Notes under the pieces: generated by a model
The model's database searches: none
Seen by the model: only the letters and a program-made list of their open reading frames with translations
What the model was told of the DNA's origin: nothing
DNA from: Nymphalis io
Lineage: Eukaryota > Arthropoda > Insecta > Lepidoptera > Nymphalidae
DNA length: 64,000 nt
NCBI RefSeq assembly: GCF_905147045.1
Contig: NC_065906.1
Coordinates: 11,594,001-11,658,000 of the forward strand
Direction: 5' to 3'
Shown here: piece after piece, positions 48,083 through 60,738 of the stretch
Layout of the letters: each line of letters starts with the position of its first letter
Numbering within the stretch: the stretch's first letter is position 1
Position numbers and translations under genes: made by a program

Positions 48083-51000
48083 ATAAAACAGGACGTGATT
48101 AAAAATCTTTTTAACATTAAATCTAATGAGATTTTTAATGCATTTTCGAACGCTTAAAACCATTAATAAATAAAGCGATAATAACTACCTACCAATAAAA
48201 TATTACAAAGATGGTATAAAGCACGGAGGTCGCAGCATGCAAGTTGCATCGTCATAACCCTAATCTTAATTTTAAATACTAATTAAAGTAATACAAAGCG
48301 ATGCATACTTTATATTATATTTAAGAAAAAACAACAACTTGTAGATATAATGGCAATATAATATTAGTATAAGCAGTTTCGAAAGACATTAGTCGCATAT
48401 TTAACTTTAAAGCGAATACGGTCGGAAATGAGTAGGTACGTAATGGCTAAATAATTATAATGACTTTTATGAACAATTTGATAGAGTGCTCTAGATACGT
48501 TCAGCGCCATCTATTGGCACACAAAGGAGTATACACTATAAGTAAGCCGAAGTGAGGAAGTAGGCACAGGAAATAGAAGAAATTATTTTATTAATGATAA
48601 AACCTTTCCGATGGTGAATAGTTATTTTTTACTTTTTATATAATTTTCCTTAATGAGAACAACAACTACAACACCCATATTATTGCCTCTACCGGTGACA
48701 GGAGGGCTGGTTCATTTTTCATGCGGTCACGATTTGTACAGTAACCATTTTTAATTTTTATTTGCATTTATTTAAGGCTTTAATGTATGTTTTACATAAA
48801 TACAATGTAAAGCTACAACTACATCAAAAATTTAAACGCCTTATAATTTATTTACGTTCGTCATGCCTTGCATAGTTGGAGGTTTTTTTAAACAATGTCA
48901 CAATATAACCGAATATTGTATAGAAAATATTTTTAACCGAGAAAGAATAAAAAAACATATTTGACATCGAGCTCTTGTAAATTCGTATTTTGATCATATT
49001 TTAGAAGCAGTTTATACATGACAGCCCTGTTATATAATATGTAAATGATTTAGGCAACGGGTTTAGTTATTTCGTACCAATTAACAACAGTAATACTAAA
49101 TATTATCTACAATCAAGTCGAAACTTGTAGTGTAAAGTGGCGTGTATTGTATTTGTAATGAACTATTTCCATGTATGTATTCATAAGTTTCCAAATTAAA
49201 TCAATGTACATAGCTTTATTAACTATTGTGAAGCGATTGCAACGAAATACAAAATATTACGAACACTAATTTTACTTAAATATCAGAGGAATAAATCAGT
49301 GGCAAAAGTATTCACGTACTCACCAAGCTGTGACGTCATACATCGCTCGGCCGCCGACCGCCACGATATCAATGTTTTCTTAGACAATTTCTACATTATA
49401 TACAATAATTAATAAATTTCTAATTTAAGTAAAATAAAGTACTTTTAATGTCTTTTTAAATTAAACAATAAAAGTAGTAAATAATGTATACGCTTTGTGT
49501 AATTTGTTTGATAAATAAATCCATAGACATTGCCATGCAACATGTATTTGAAGCGCGTGTAACAAAAGATTAATTTAAACTTCATATCAAACAAAATTCC
49601 TTATAAATACAACACCGTTCCGTTCGCCCGAGAGACGGCGGCGCACGGCGCACATGTTGCGCGAAGCGTAAATTTAATTTAAAAGGCGGTAACGCTCAAG
49701 GGAGGGACATCACAATTTCGTATGCTGCGGAGTTGTTCCCGCCGGAGGGATCCGCCGGAACGCGTTTTAATTTTCATTTTACTGCGTTCTTAGTGGACTT
49801 TAGACGAAACTATTTATGCATATTAAAATTTAGAGCGCGCTGCGATGCTTTAATGTTTTGTATGTCACTCGGGGCGAACGCGCGCAACACTTGCAATGCC
49901 AAGTTTGCATCACTCAAGTCGGGTGCATTCATTGTTCAGCAAGCAGCTGGAGTGGCGAGCACTTCGGTGGACCTTCGACTACCTGAAACACTAAGCTTAT
50001 ATAAACAAGTAGATAACAATCACTACTCTACTGCTCCTACTATTCTCTTATGTCTTTTAATGTCTTACAATATTTTATAGCACGAGAAAGCAAATCACCG
50101 GTTATTTTCCACACAAAATAATATGTTTTGTCCATAACTAGAACTGGGCGCGCCTCACGAGCCGACCGGTCCGCCTTCGCGGAACAAAATACAAATAACG
50201 AATTCTTTCTTGGACAACTTTACTACTTTTAGTTTCAAAGCCTTCTACTAACTTCCTTTTACGAAGAATATAACTCTCAATAACAACTCTGCGATGTGAC
50301 TTACGTTATACGTCGTATGGAACAAATAAGCCAATAAGACATACTTTGTTAAAGTTTATACAAGAACTATTTTTATTAAGTGTTCTATGAGGAAAGTATC
50401 GAATCAGTATGAGTATGACATACGCGGCTCTGATGGCCATGCTGTTAAAATTATAAATTTAAAAACAACCTTCCTTTTTACGGCTCAAAATCCAAAGCCG
50501 ACTTACAAACACTAAGCCTCTTTTTTAAACAAAAAGATAACGTGGAATGTCGGTGATACTCCGGGCGGGCATATTGCATTTACTTTTTATTTTGTCAAAT
50601 AAATATTGAAGTAGTTAGTACTTATATTTTCAGTTGGGTTTCTGCTTATCGCAGTTCTAGTTGTAACAGTTTATTCATATGACCTTATTTACCTGTAGGC
50701 TATGACGAGCTCCGGCTTACATAGTACAATGTAACGTTTATGTCAACGGTATTTATATTTTTTCTTTTAAATGTTGCTCTTAGTGTTGCTTTTGTACGAT
50801 CGAGGCCGCGTCTGCCGCACTTGTTTTCTTGAACAAACATAAATAGTCGGAGTGTGCATAAAATATCATTAAACTGTCAAATACATTGGCTGTGAAGTGG
50901 GACGCGCGTTCAGCGAGGTCCTTGGCAGGGGCTCAATAGTTCGTTCCATTCCATTTAAGTCGTGAAACATGTGATTCAAATACAATATTTGCATATGACA

Positions 51001-53958
51001 TTTGTAAGGAGCTATTGTCGTGGATGGTGCCGCTCATGTGCGCAGGTGTCGGCGGTTAGTGCGGGCGTGCTAACTACGTGCCGTGGTCGAGCAGGCGTCA
51101 CTTATAGCCAGCTCTCTAACGACGCGCACCATTGTGTCTAACTCTTTACTTTAAGTGGAAAGAATATTTTTTTTTACTTTATTAATAGTTATATAAAATA
51201 TTGGATAAATTTTATTGATTGTAAATTTAAATTAACAAAATACGTTGCAATGATCTTCATTAGATGTGTACAATGTACGGACAAAATAGCTAAATATATG
51301 TACTATATGTCTACCATCCACTCCAATTAAATGAAATTGTTTTATATATATACTAGAAAGTATTTAAAAAGGTCTTCAAACAATGATCGTCTTGTAGGGA
51401 ATCATAATTGAAAACGCAAAAAACGTTAATCGCAAAAAAACTCATTTCCGTTTGAGCGCTGAATCTCGAAGGAATTCTGAGAGCGATTCAACTGATGGAA
51501 AAGAAAGTTCTAGAAATATTTCAACTCTCCCAATTCATTTACTTTGAACGTTTTCCGCAAGGGGATGGGGAAATATTAATTATTAAAGTGCCATTTTTTA
51601 AGACTCAAATTAAACCTTGGCTACGCCCCGGTTTTAAAACCATAATTGAACTTAGGGCTCGTCTACAATGCGGAATATTAATTGCAGCAATCGATATTGC
51701 ATAATTTGTATATTACGTAATTTTCACTGCTCTGCTTCCAATCACATATTCGCTCTAACAGAAACCATACAGATTATTTTAATAAAGAAATAATTACGTG
51801 GAAATGTTACTCGCTGTGCACATAGCCTAAGTTAAACACATTGGAAAGCAGTGAGCGTTAGAAGGGCACATTTGCCGCGGCGGTGGCGCCGACGAGTGGC
51901 ACATAATGGCCCTTCGCTACAGGGTGTTTGTACCGCTTCATTTTATTGTACCGAGCCTTTACACAACTCATTTTAATTACACACATTTAAGTTAAATTGC
52001 ATTATTTTAATGTTGTTTTGGGACGGAATTACTCTTTGTTAACTCACTACTCACCGTTCGTATCCAGCTGCTCATTGTTTCATATTTTATTTTTTACTAA
52101 TGTTTACAATTTTTTTTTATAGTTATTCTCTAAAATATTTACTTTGAGAATACATACAGAATTAAATCATGTTATATTACTGTGTTTTACAAAATAATAT
52201 TTTAAGACGGAATAACTTCTAAGAAATACCTACTCTTAAATGTCAGATACATTTTCCCTGGAAACATAGCGAGGACTAATATTCGTAACTTGTATTGGAC
52301 TGTAACACATTACACGACGTACAAGTTGGTGTCAAGCTAACGTTAAGTGAATTTGTAAGCCGCCGTGGGTCGGCGTCGTACGTCTGCTTGTTGAACTAAC
52401 ACAGGTCGTGCTTACGTCACTGAAGAGATAAGATTCGTTTAGTACGCTTGTGACATTTGTTGCATTTGAACAGTAATCGAGTTTGACCGTCGGACGCGGA
52501 CTACTTCTCGCATCGCTCGACGTGTTCATGTCGAGACTCGAAATGCGTTGTTCGTGGGAACCCGATAACTCGTAGGTATGAAGTGGCTCACCGCCTCCTG
52601 CCCACGGACGACGTCAGTGGCTCATGCCTTCGCACGCTTTCTAAGCTGCCCACAGCACTCGAGTAAGAACCGATCTTCATGAACGACGGCACTAATCTAA
52701 TATTTTAATGAATTCTTAAATTAACTAATATTGAATACAGAAAAGCAATATTATTTTGTACTTAAAAACCTTATAATGATTTATATTATTCTTGAAACCT
52801 AATGAACTAAGTGACTTTGAGCCGTCAAACATAATGGAACAGTACAAAACGTGACTTCAGATTCAGATGTACAAGAATTATACACGAACGCTCCAGCTTC
52901 CGCGCAACATCTCTCGGTAATTCTTTAGTATATGTCAATTAGTATATTTGCGCTAATGCATTTGGCGCCGTATTGTTTTAACATATTAGTTTCACACGAT
53001 ACTGCTATTGAAAATAAATGTTTCAACTTACATAATATCATATAAAATACTTGAGTCATTTTTATTTCTAGAAGTAGAATATAAAGGTTTTTTTGTAACC
53101 GAAACATTATCCCCATGATGTGTACGATATGTGCACGTGGACGTGCAGGAGATGCAGAAGACATTCTGTCACGTCGCGACGGTTCCGGCAAGTGATGGAT
53201 TGCCGTAAAATTTTACAGATTCGATAGTTTATGGATTGAAGATTATTTCGGAAAAATGTATGGGAGTTTAGCCATGGGTAGTTGCTGTTGTTCCCAAACA
53301 GGTTGTGTTTCCATTTAAACCTCTGTCAGTATGGTAGTATGTCCACAGGTCTGACTGGCGCGCAGACAAAGTCGCGGGCGGGATCTGATACAATATTATG
53401 TTCATTATTTACATTCTACGTCAGGAAAACATGTATTGAGCGAAAGAACTTCATTATTCGGCAAAACAGGCCGCTGGTTGTTATTTAATTACCAAATAAA
53501 ACAAAAAGTTGTACAATTTTTAAGAGCGAAATTATTTTTCTTCGTCTCGAAAATAAGAAGGTAATTAGACATAAATTACGCCCCGCCCGCTCGCCCGCAG
53601 TTGTTTTTGTTAATTAATGTTCCTTTCAGATTCGCCATTACCGTTAGTTAATTACACTCTGACAACGGTCTTTCAATGTTCGTATGAACAAACTTTCATA
53701 TGTGCAACGCGTTCGTCTGTCTGTACGTGCGGTCTACTATGTAAATAAAAGCTAGCAGATCTCAATATATTTTACTGCTGAAGTTTATTTATTTATTTTA
53801 AGTAATATTAACTAATTCTTGCACCGTCAATGTGCATTGCCAGCTAATTATAGGAGCCATTACGTCCGTTATGCGTGTGGTTACACCAACTGTCCCTTCA
53901 AATAAAACCGCACTAAAATATTTATGGTCATATGTATGTCCGTAGAATAATTAATTAA
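48083..53958. other. Long noncoding stretch with scattered CpG-rich patches
   Basis: About 5.9 kb with no recognisable gene. CpG-rich patches lie at 49615-49770, 50145-50195, 51840-51920 and 52340-52660; they could be regulatory or exon-bearing but show no diagnostic motif. The longest frames (49733-50080 without an ATG start; 51495-51704 with ATG) have no known domain. Confidence 0.5.
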
Positions 53959-54003
53959 TGGGTGATACCACCCAAGTAGGGCTGCACAGAGCCGTACCAC
54001 AGG
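53959..54003 (-). mobile_element. SINE-A 5'-end fragment
   Basis: gggtgataccacccaagtag then ctgcacagagccgtaccaca parallels the complement of the SINE-A first 45 bp with substitutions. Confidence 0.6.
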
Positions 54004-54117
54004 GAAGAATATTAATATGTAAGTATAAAGTAGCGTAGGACTATCTTCAGTCGAGTGTACAGATTACTTTAAGAGCTCATACTCGAGTGAGTCCCGCTGG
54101 CTTATCTCCGAAACCTT

Positions 54118-54407
54118 TTTTTTTTTATAGAATAGGAAGGCGGACGAGCATATGGGCCACCTGATGGTAAGTGGTCACCAACGCTCTTAGACATTGGCAT
54201 TGTAAGAAATGTCAACCATCGCTTATAGCCAATGCGCCACCAACCTTGGGAACTAAGATTTTATGTCCCTTGTGCCTGTAATTACACTGGCTCACTCACC
54301 CTTCAAACCGGAACACAACAATATCAAGTGTTGCTGTTTTGCGGTAGAATATCTGATGAGTGGGTGGTACCTACCCAGACGAGCTTGCACAAAGCCCTAC
54401 CACCAGT
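54118..54407 (-). mobile_element. SINE-A, full length, with 7-bp TSD
   Basis: AAACCTT at 54111-54117 and 54408-54414 flanks the copy. The T-run adjacent to the left TSD shows that the true orientation is minus, with an A tail at the 3' end; this fixes the orientation of the whole family. The body contains ccggtttgaagggtg (B-box-like on the SINE strand). Confidence 0.95.
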
Positions 54408-54414
54408 AAACCTT

Positions 54415-55345
54415 GGCGCGCTTTGGATATTGACTGAATGGTGCTGATTAAAAATAATAATGATTGTAATATTTACATATTACTTCTATTTTGTAACGCC
54501 TTGCCTTCGGTATGATTTAAGCTTTAATAAACAAATGGCTTCACTAATTGAAATCTTAATTCTAAACTAAAAATATTTCCACACAGACGGTATATAAGCA
54601 TATGAAGCTTAAATTAAGTCCCAGTTTACTTTTTCAATACCAAAACCTTTGCACGAATGTGTCAAACATTAGAGTCCCTACACTCTCGACATTTCGACAT
54701 AAAATATTGCAGTGACTGTGGAGCTTGATGTCGGATGCGGCAGTGTGGTGCAGACAATGTATCTCGGGATCAAGGAAGGTACGTCTTCGATAAAAAAGCC
54801 TACGGCAAAGTAATAAGACGTAATTATAATAAATGAAACAATGTCGCTGAGCGTGTTTTACTGTCAAAAAATCTCTTTCAAATTGTTCCAGTGCTCATTA
54901 AACTTAGACGTGACTTAATTACCCCTTCATTTAATTTACAACCGTTTTTAATTTTGACCTGTGTTTGTTTAAGCAGCTGTTTCGTAAATGAAATTGCGTA
55001 GATTAATATATAATTAATATATAGCTTAAACAATAGTCCGTTCTATATCAATCACATGATTACGCATCATTTTATTTGAGCTGTGTTCTAATTTACTTTA
55101 GATATAGAGGCAGCATTTTTTGATTATATGCGTACCATTCAAATTTGATGTGAGTATTTACAATCCGAGTGTTACAATTCGTCTTGTGTTCGTTGATTAG
55201 TATGTGTGCTTAAACAGACAAACTGAAAAAATGCCAATATTTACGTATATAAGGTAATTTCGCAAGCTGTTTTCGCTGCGTAAAAGTCGGTAGTCGCTAA
55301 AAGTATTAGCACGACCTGCTGCGCGTGTCTGCTGTTAGCATTTAC
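54415..55345. other. AT-rich spacer
   Basis: No gene or repeat recognised. Confidence 0.6.
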
Positions 55346-55628
55346 TGATGGTAGAGCTTTGTGCAAGCTCTTCTGGGTGGGTACCACCCACTCATCAGAT
55401 ATTCTACCGCAAGACAGCTGTACTTAGTATTGTTGTGTTCCGGTTTGAAAGGTAAGTGAGCCAGTGTAATTATAGGCACAAGGAACATAACATCTTAGTT
55501 CCCAAGGTTAGTGGTGCATTGGTGATGTAAGCGATGGATAACATTTTTTACAATGCCATGTATATGGGCGGTGGTGACCACTTACCATCAGGTGGCATAT
55601 ACGCTAGTCCGCCTACCTTAAAAAAAAA
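55346..55628 (+). mobile_element. SINE-A copy, full length, with short TSD
   Basis: Runs from tgatggtagagctttgtgc to an A-run. TTAC at 55342-55345 and 55629-55632 is a likely TSD. Moderately diverged. Confidence 0.9.
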
Positions 55629-58261
55629 TTACGATATTGTTGTTCTCGAGAAGTGTCGTCGTCGTCGTGGTCATCCTCGAAGCAGCGCGTGTACTCGGAT
55701 GCCGCACAATGATTGTTGCACCGAGTTGCGATTTCACTGACTTAAAGTAACAAGCTGACTTATTGTGAATGTACACGTGCTGTAACAGGTTGCGTATTAC
55801 GAGTTTCCTACGATGTGTTGATGCGTTCTTATAATTGTAATTAAAAAAATACCAATACCTCGTGTTAAATGCTTCGAATATTTACAATATATAATAAATT
55901 ATTAAAATACTTTCAAGCTCATAGTTCGTTTTATTTCACTTCAATAGTCTTCTTGCTATTGAAGTTTGTAATATAATATCTACATAACTAGGTTTTGACT
56001 ACGACTCCTTTTTCTTGGTAACGTTACGAGCGTGTCTGAGAAGCGTGGAAAGTTTTTACATTAAACGTTACCGAACCAAAACATACAAAGTTTATGAGAT
56101 GTTCGTCTATTTAAAATTACTGAAATATTTTACTGTTAGCTTTTCTAAATTACTTTTTTAATATAACATTACTTTATTCAACATCACCTATAAATGAACA
56201 AATCTTAAAGGTAAAACATTAAAATCTTTTGAAATAAATTACAGACAAATAAAGTACCCGCTTTATAAAAACGAGCTCGCTTTAAAAGAATATTCAATCG
56301 CCATTCCGGACAAAATGATTGCATTTCTATATATAGACCAATATGAAATGAAAGCAGCTGTAGGATTTCATTTCATTAATAAGTTGTGCTTCATCGCGAT
56401 CGACGCTCGAGCCGATTGAGTTCCAGATTAGTTCTCTAAGAAACTTCAGAGCGCAATAACATAGAGATATCAAACTTCTCTTGATTCGCAGAAGACTAAA
56501 ATTATTCGATTTTCTTTAAAAACATTTCGACATATTAGAAGAAGTTAATGCTCGCTTAAGCTTGTTCTGAGATTTAGTTTAGTTTAGTTTAATTACCAGC
56601 TCTGAAAAAGAAATGCTTTTCGACAAGATTACCAATTCGAATAATGTATGTACATATGTTTTGCTACTAAACGAACTTTATTTATTCTATCATTATAATG
56701 TATATAAGGAGCAGAAAATGGCCGTTTTTCTCGCGAAACGCTTAAAGTGTTCGTCGATACGTAAGTGTTAACGGTTATCAATAATAAAATGTATGTAGTA
56801 CAAATATGTCATGTAAGCGAACCAAATTAATTTCATTCAAAACATGTATTATTATATAATACAAAGTGAATTGATATAAGTAGGACTACTTTCCCATGCA
56901 AATATCTTTAATCTAAAACGACTCACATTAACGAAATCGGAACACTTGTATGCACTTGATCAGTCCGCCGCTTTGGCAATAAAATATTTACCTAACACTA
57001 GAATCTGCAAAATACTACTAGCACAAACACATTGTTTGTAAAAAATGTGTAATCGTATTTACTAAGTAAGAGTGAAGAGTGTTGCAACGCCGCAATAAAA
57101 TCAAAATTTGCCCAAATTATCTCTTAATACAAACAAAAACATACATTGTAGTTGACATTATCTTTTAAATGTGTAGGTTAGCTCCGTTTCTAGTAAAGCA
57201 ATTCTTGTGTCAAAGGAAAAGAGTAAGATAGATTAGCGACTGCAGTAAAATTACGGTCGGCTAAGAATAGGCTGCCCACTGTTTTTTCATTGTCGTCGTT
57301 CTCATCGAGTTTCTAGCGGTGTGAGGACTGAGGTCTGAGTGCATATGGGGGTCATGTGCAGGGAGTGCGGTTGCATAACTGTGGCTACGACATACGGTTT
57401 ATGGGCCTGCATTGTATGGCCGCTTTGCGGTTCCATCTTGGGGTTCAACGAACTGACAGAAGGCTAAGTAAAACTAAGCATTATATTTTAAGGACAAACA
57501 AAGCTGGCAGTAAGTTAAAAATAAATAAGCACTAATCGTAAAGGATAGTGTCGGGTGAAATTTTGTTGATGGTCACATGTAAAAAATTTATAACTAGAAC
57601 TGCCACAAATGTCCAAAACATGATGCGAATGCGCTGCAGACACTCGTACACTCGTACACTCGTAAAGCTAAACCTGAATCGTAAATGCTTCCATGTCCCT
57701 TATCAAGTCGGTTATCGCGCTCCGGCCGAGATAGTATCGTGTTATTATCGTACTCGGTGTTTACTCGCACGACCGCTCCGAAATCACGAACTGTTACAAA
57801 AACCCGGGGGTGTTCCAATTATGAAAGTACTCGAAATTACAGAAATCGATTTCTACTGGAACGGGTAAATAATTATTCTGATACGGTAATTGAAACGGAT
57901 GAACGAGTCCCGGTTCCCGGCGAGGGGGACTTCCACTAACTGCCCTTTATCAGATTGCAGGATGCAGTTTAAAGCAATAGGAGAGGGTGCTAAGGGTGCA
58001 GCGAGTCATTGTTTGAAACTTTACTGAGAGCTATTTTATCATGTTGACGAATTAAAACTCCGCATGCAAGAGTGACTTTTTAATTAATTTTTTAACTTGA
58101 ATTGAATTTTTTATATTCGAAACGAGGAAAATTTATATTTCAATTTTAATATTTTATTATAAGACTAATTACAATATTCAAACAATGCTGTCCCTTTTCT
58201 GAACTTGTTAACTTTAGAAACTAACAGACTTCCTTAAATAATTTATTTTTAGTTTCGAGTA
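55629..58261. other. Noncoding stretch
   Basis: Mostly AT-rich. A short tandem repeat of cactcgta (three units, 57641-57664) and a tttag repeat near 56577 are the only structures. The frames around 57548-57939 overlap one another on both strands and show no known motif. Confidence 0.55.
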
Positions 58262-58415
58262 GGTAGTCTGTTTATTGAGAAAGGTTAGTGACTATATAGC
58301 TTCACGCCACGACCCCGAGCACCAGAGCAGTAATAATAAACTTCAAACGACATGGAAAAGTATATAGAACAGGCATGTATAGTGCAAAAAGGCGGATGAA
58401 ACCGCAGTCGCGACT
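58262..58415 (+). mobile_element. Helitron-like repeat fragment
   Basis: gactatatagcttcacgccacgacc, gagcagtaataataa and aaaaaggcggatgaaaccgc follow the internal order of an abundant lepidopteran repeat whose complete copies end in ...ccgcgggcggcagctagt. The terminal CTAG is lost. The class assignment is inferred. Confidence 0.45.
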
Positions 58416-60697
58416 TATGTTTATATATCATCTGCAGGCAGCAAAAAAGATTTTCTGAGATGGTCCATACTTCGTATTAAATAATATTTACGGTATGGCA
58501 TTAAGACTATGTGTCTTTTCTTTTCTTACAGATTGTAATAATAACGATCAACATATATTTATTACTAGAACCAAAATGATTTGCTTTCAAAGCTAAAAGC
58601 AACTCTAGTAAATACATTGAAAATCACATAACAGCGTGTGAAGGAGCGAGCGAGCTAATATAAAAGTTAAACAAAGGAGATCTCGGCGCAGAAGTGGCTT
58701 GTTGTAGCGAAGGGAGTCCTCGTGCCGGCACGAGGCGTCACAAAGGCACATTGTTGCGAACTCGGCTCTCGCCCGACACTTATCGAACGACTTTTATCGC
58801 ACAGCTCCGGAATACATCCAATCACGACGCCTTATAATTCAACCTCAAAGTACTGCTTAGCTTCCTTCGAGTTCTCTGTAGATATTAACTCATCAACAGA
58901 ATGCACTTCCTTTGAATTTGCTCAAGGAATTTATTTTTGGTTGCTTAGCTTAGAAATGCGCTTCGACTCGTACAGCTACCAACACAGAAACACACGCCCG
59001 GTTTTTCGTCCGCGTTATACTCGTATGTATCCGGCGATTGTAAAAGTTATTAAACGTTGTATTGTTTATAAAGAAAGGCGAGCGTATACTATGTAGTTAT
59101 AATATTATAAAAGAAAGTTAAAATTCTTTAAATTTAATAAGTTAAACTAGCTATATTTTGTTATTAAGCAAAATATTTCAAAGCAACACAAACACCTTTG
59201 AAGTTATTACCGAGTTCAGCTCTCGACCGCAGACCGCGTCCGGCTCGACCGCGTCTCCCTTCTTTGCCTGAAAATAAACTGAGTTACCTTCAGTTCCGCG
59301 CTAACAACAATGCTGTTTAATTTCAAGCCTGTCGTTTTGTTTCCACTTCTCATAATGAAGACTATTGTATTCGTAATTTTGGTTTCTAGTTAATTCTACA
59401 AAAGAGATGACTTTAAGACCTTAAAATATATAATATATCGATGCTTGGTAGCAACTTCAGCAATCAATATAATATGGCTTATTACGTTTTCATTATAAAG
59501 TAATATAATAGTTAGTGTCTTTTCTAATTGTGTGCATTCAACGTGCCCGTTCGGTTTGCATTGCCACATCTAGACACGTCGAGTCAATCGCGCTCATTTA
59601 GCGGTATGTGTGCGAGCAATTATTTCCTCTTGTATCGCTAGTAACGCGCTTGTCACGCGTGCTAATGTGTAAATTCATTTATTATCGCAACCGAACACGA
59701 CCGTTGGCACGGAACGCGTTGCGTTACGTTACGTTCATGTCGAGAACTATACGACATATACTCACATGATCTAATATTAGGTAAATGTTTGCGGTATATA
59801 AGGAATGTTGTATGATATGACAGTTAACGTAATAAGTCGAGCACAATAGTAAAAAAAATTGAAAAATCGTTTGTTTTTTGTTCATAATGTTGCTGTATTT
59901 GAAAAGCGTATACAAATAGCTGTGCAGTTTACACACTGCGCATATATCCAATGGATGGATAAAGAGTAAGCAAATAATAAATGCTTGTGATAAAAGTACG
60001 TTTACGTCTACCTCTCTACGGACGGATCCGCGCACCACGACTAATCTCCGAGCCCTCAGAAGTAAATCAGACAAAAAGTAATAACCATAATCAAAGCCGA
60101 CTTACCTCTATCTCGAGTGCGTCGCGAATCGATGCGTTGTACGCAATGCAACGCGGCGTTCACTTGTGCGAGGTTCATAACCCTTCACACTACAGCACTA
60201 TCATTAACTGAACATTAGTGTACCTTAAATATAAAATGCAAATATACCATTGAATTCGTAGACAAATATTATATAGATAATTTAAAAAATTTGAAAAATA
60301 TAACATAAAACAAATCAGGAGTCTTAATAACTGTTACTGTGTTAACAATAGTTAATAAGACCTAATAGAATAAGTGATTGTTCAAAAAGAATACGAAATC
60401 AGCTCTGTTCAGTTAAGTTCTTCCTTTTATTAGAATGGATTCGGAGACCACTCGACGGCGGGTTGAATGAACATCTTTTGGGGTTTGTCTGGTCTATAAG
60501 ATTTCCTCACAGTAGTTGTTTGCTGAACACTGTAACATTTGCTTATAATACAAAAGATATAAACTGTTCGAATTGGAACTTTAATCTTTTGTTTTCTATG
60601 ATCCATTGCTATCTACTGAGGATTTATCTTATCTATATCTATAAAATATTCATTTGTAAATTAAAATAATAAGAAAGTTATTTGTAACAAAGGTACT
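58416..60697. other. Noncoding stretch
   Basis: No gene recognised. The 124-codon frame at 58722-59096 is the longest outside transposons but has no ATG start and no known motif. A CpG-rich patch lies near 59210-59260. Confidence 0.5.
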
Positions 60698-60738
60698 CTT
60701 TCTACTTCTGTTATACTACTAATAACAGAAGTAGAAAG
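60698..60738. repeat. Perfect 17-bp inverted repeat, 7-base loop
   Basis: Arms 60698-60714 and 60722-60738 are exact reverse complements (ctttctacttctgttat and its complement) around actacta. Confidence 0.95.

Noticed and set aside
49733..50080. 115-codon plus-strand frame in a CpG-rich patch
   Set aside because: It begins at a TTG rather than ATG and has no motif; the low stop frequency is explained by the higher GC content.
54232..54447. A recurring protein frame (MRHQPWELRFYVPCACNYTG...) at 54232, 63264 and on minus at 39538
   Set aside because: It is the same non-coding SINE-A sequence read in one frame in three copies. Repetition reflects the SINE, not a conserved gene.
58722..59096. 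124-codon plus-strand frame, longest outside transposons
   Set aside because: It has no ATG at the start and no recognisable domain. Length alone is not unusual in 64 kb read in six frames.
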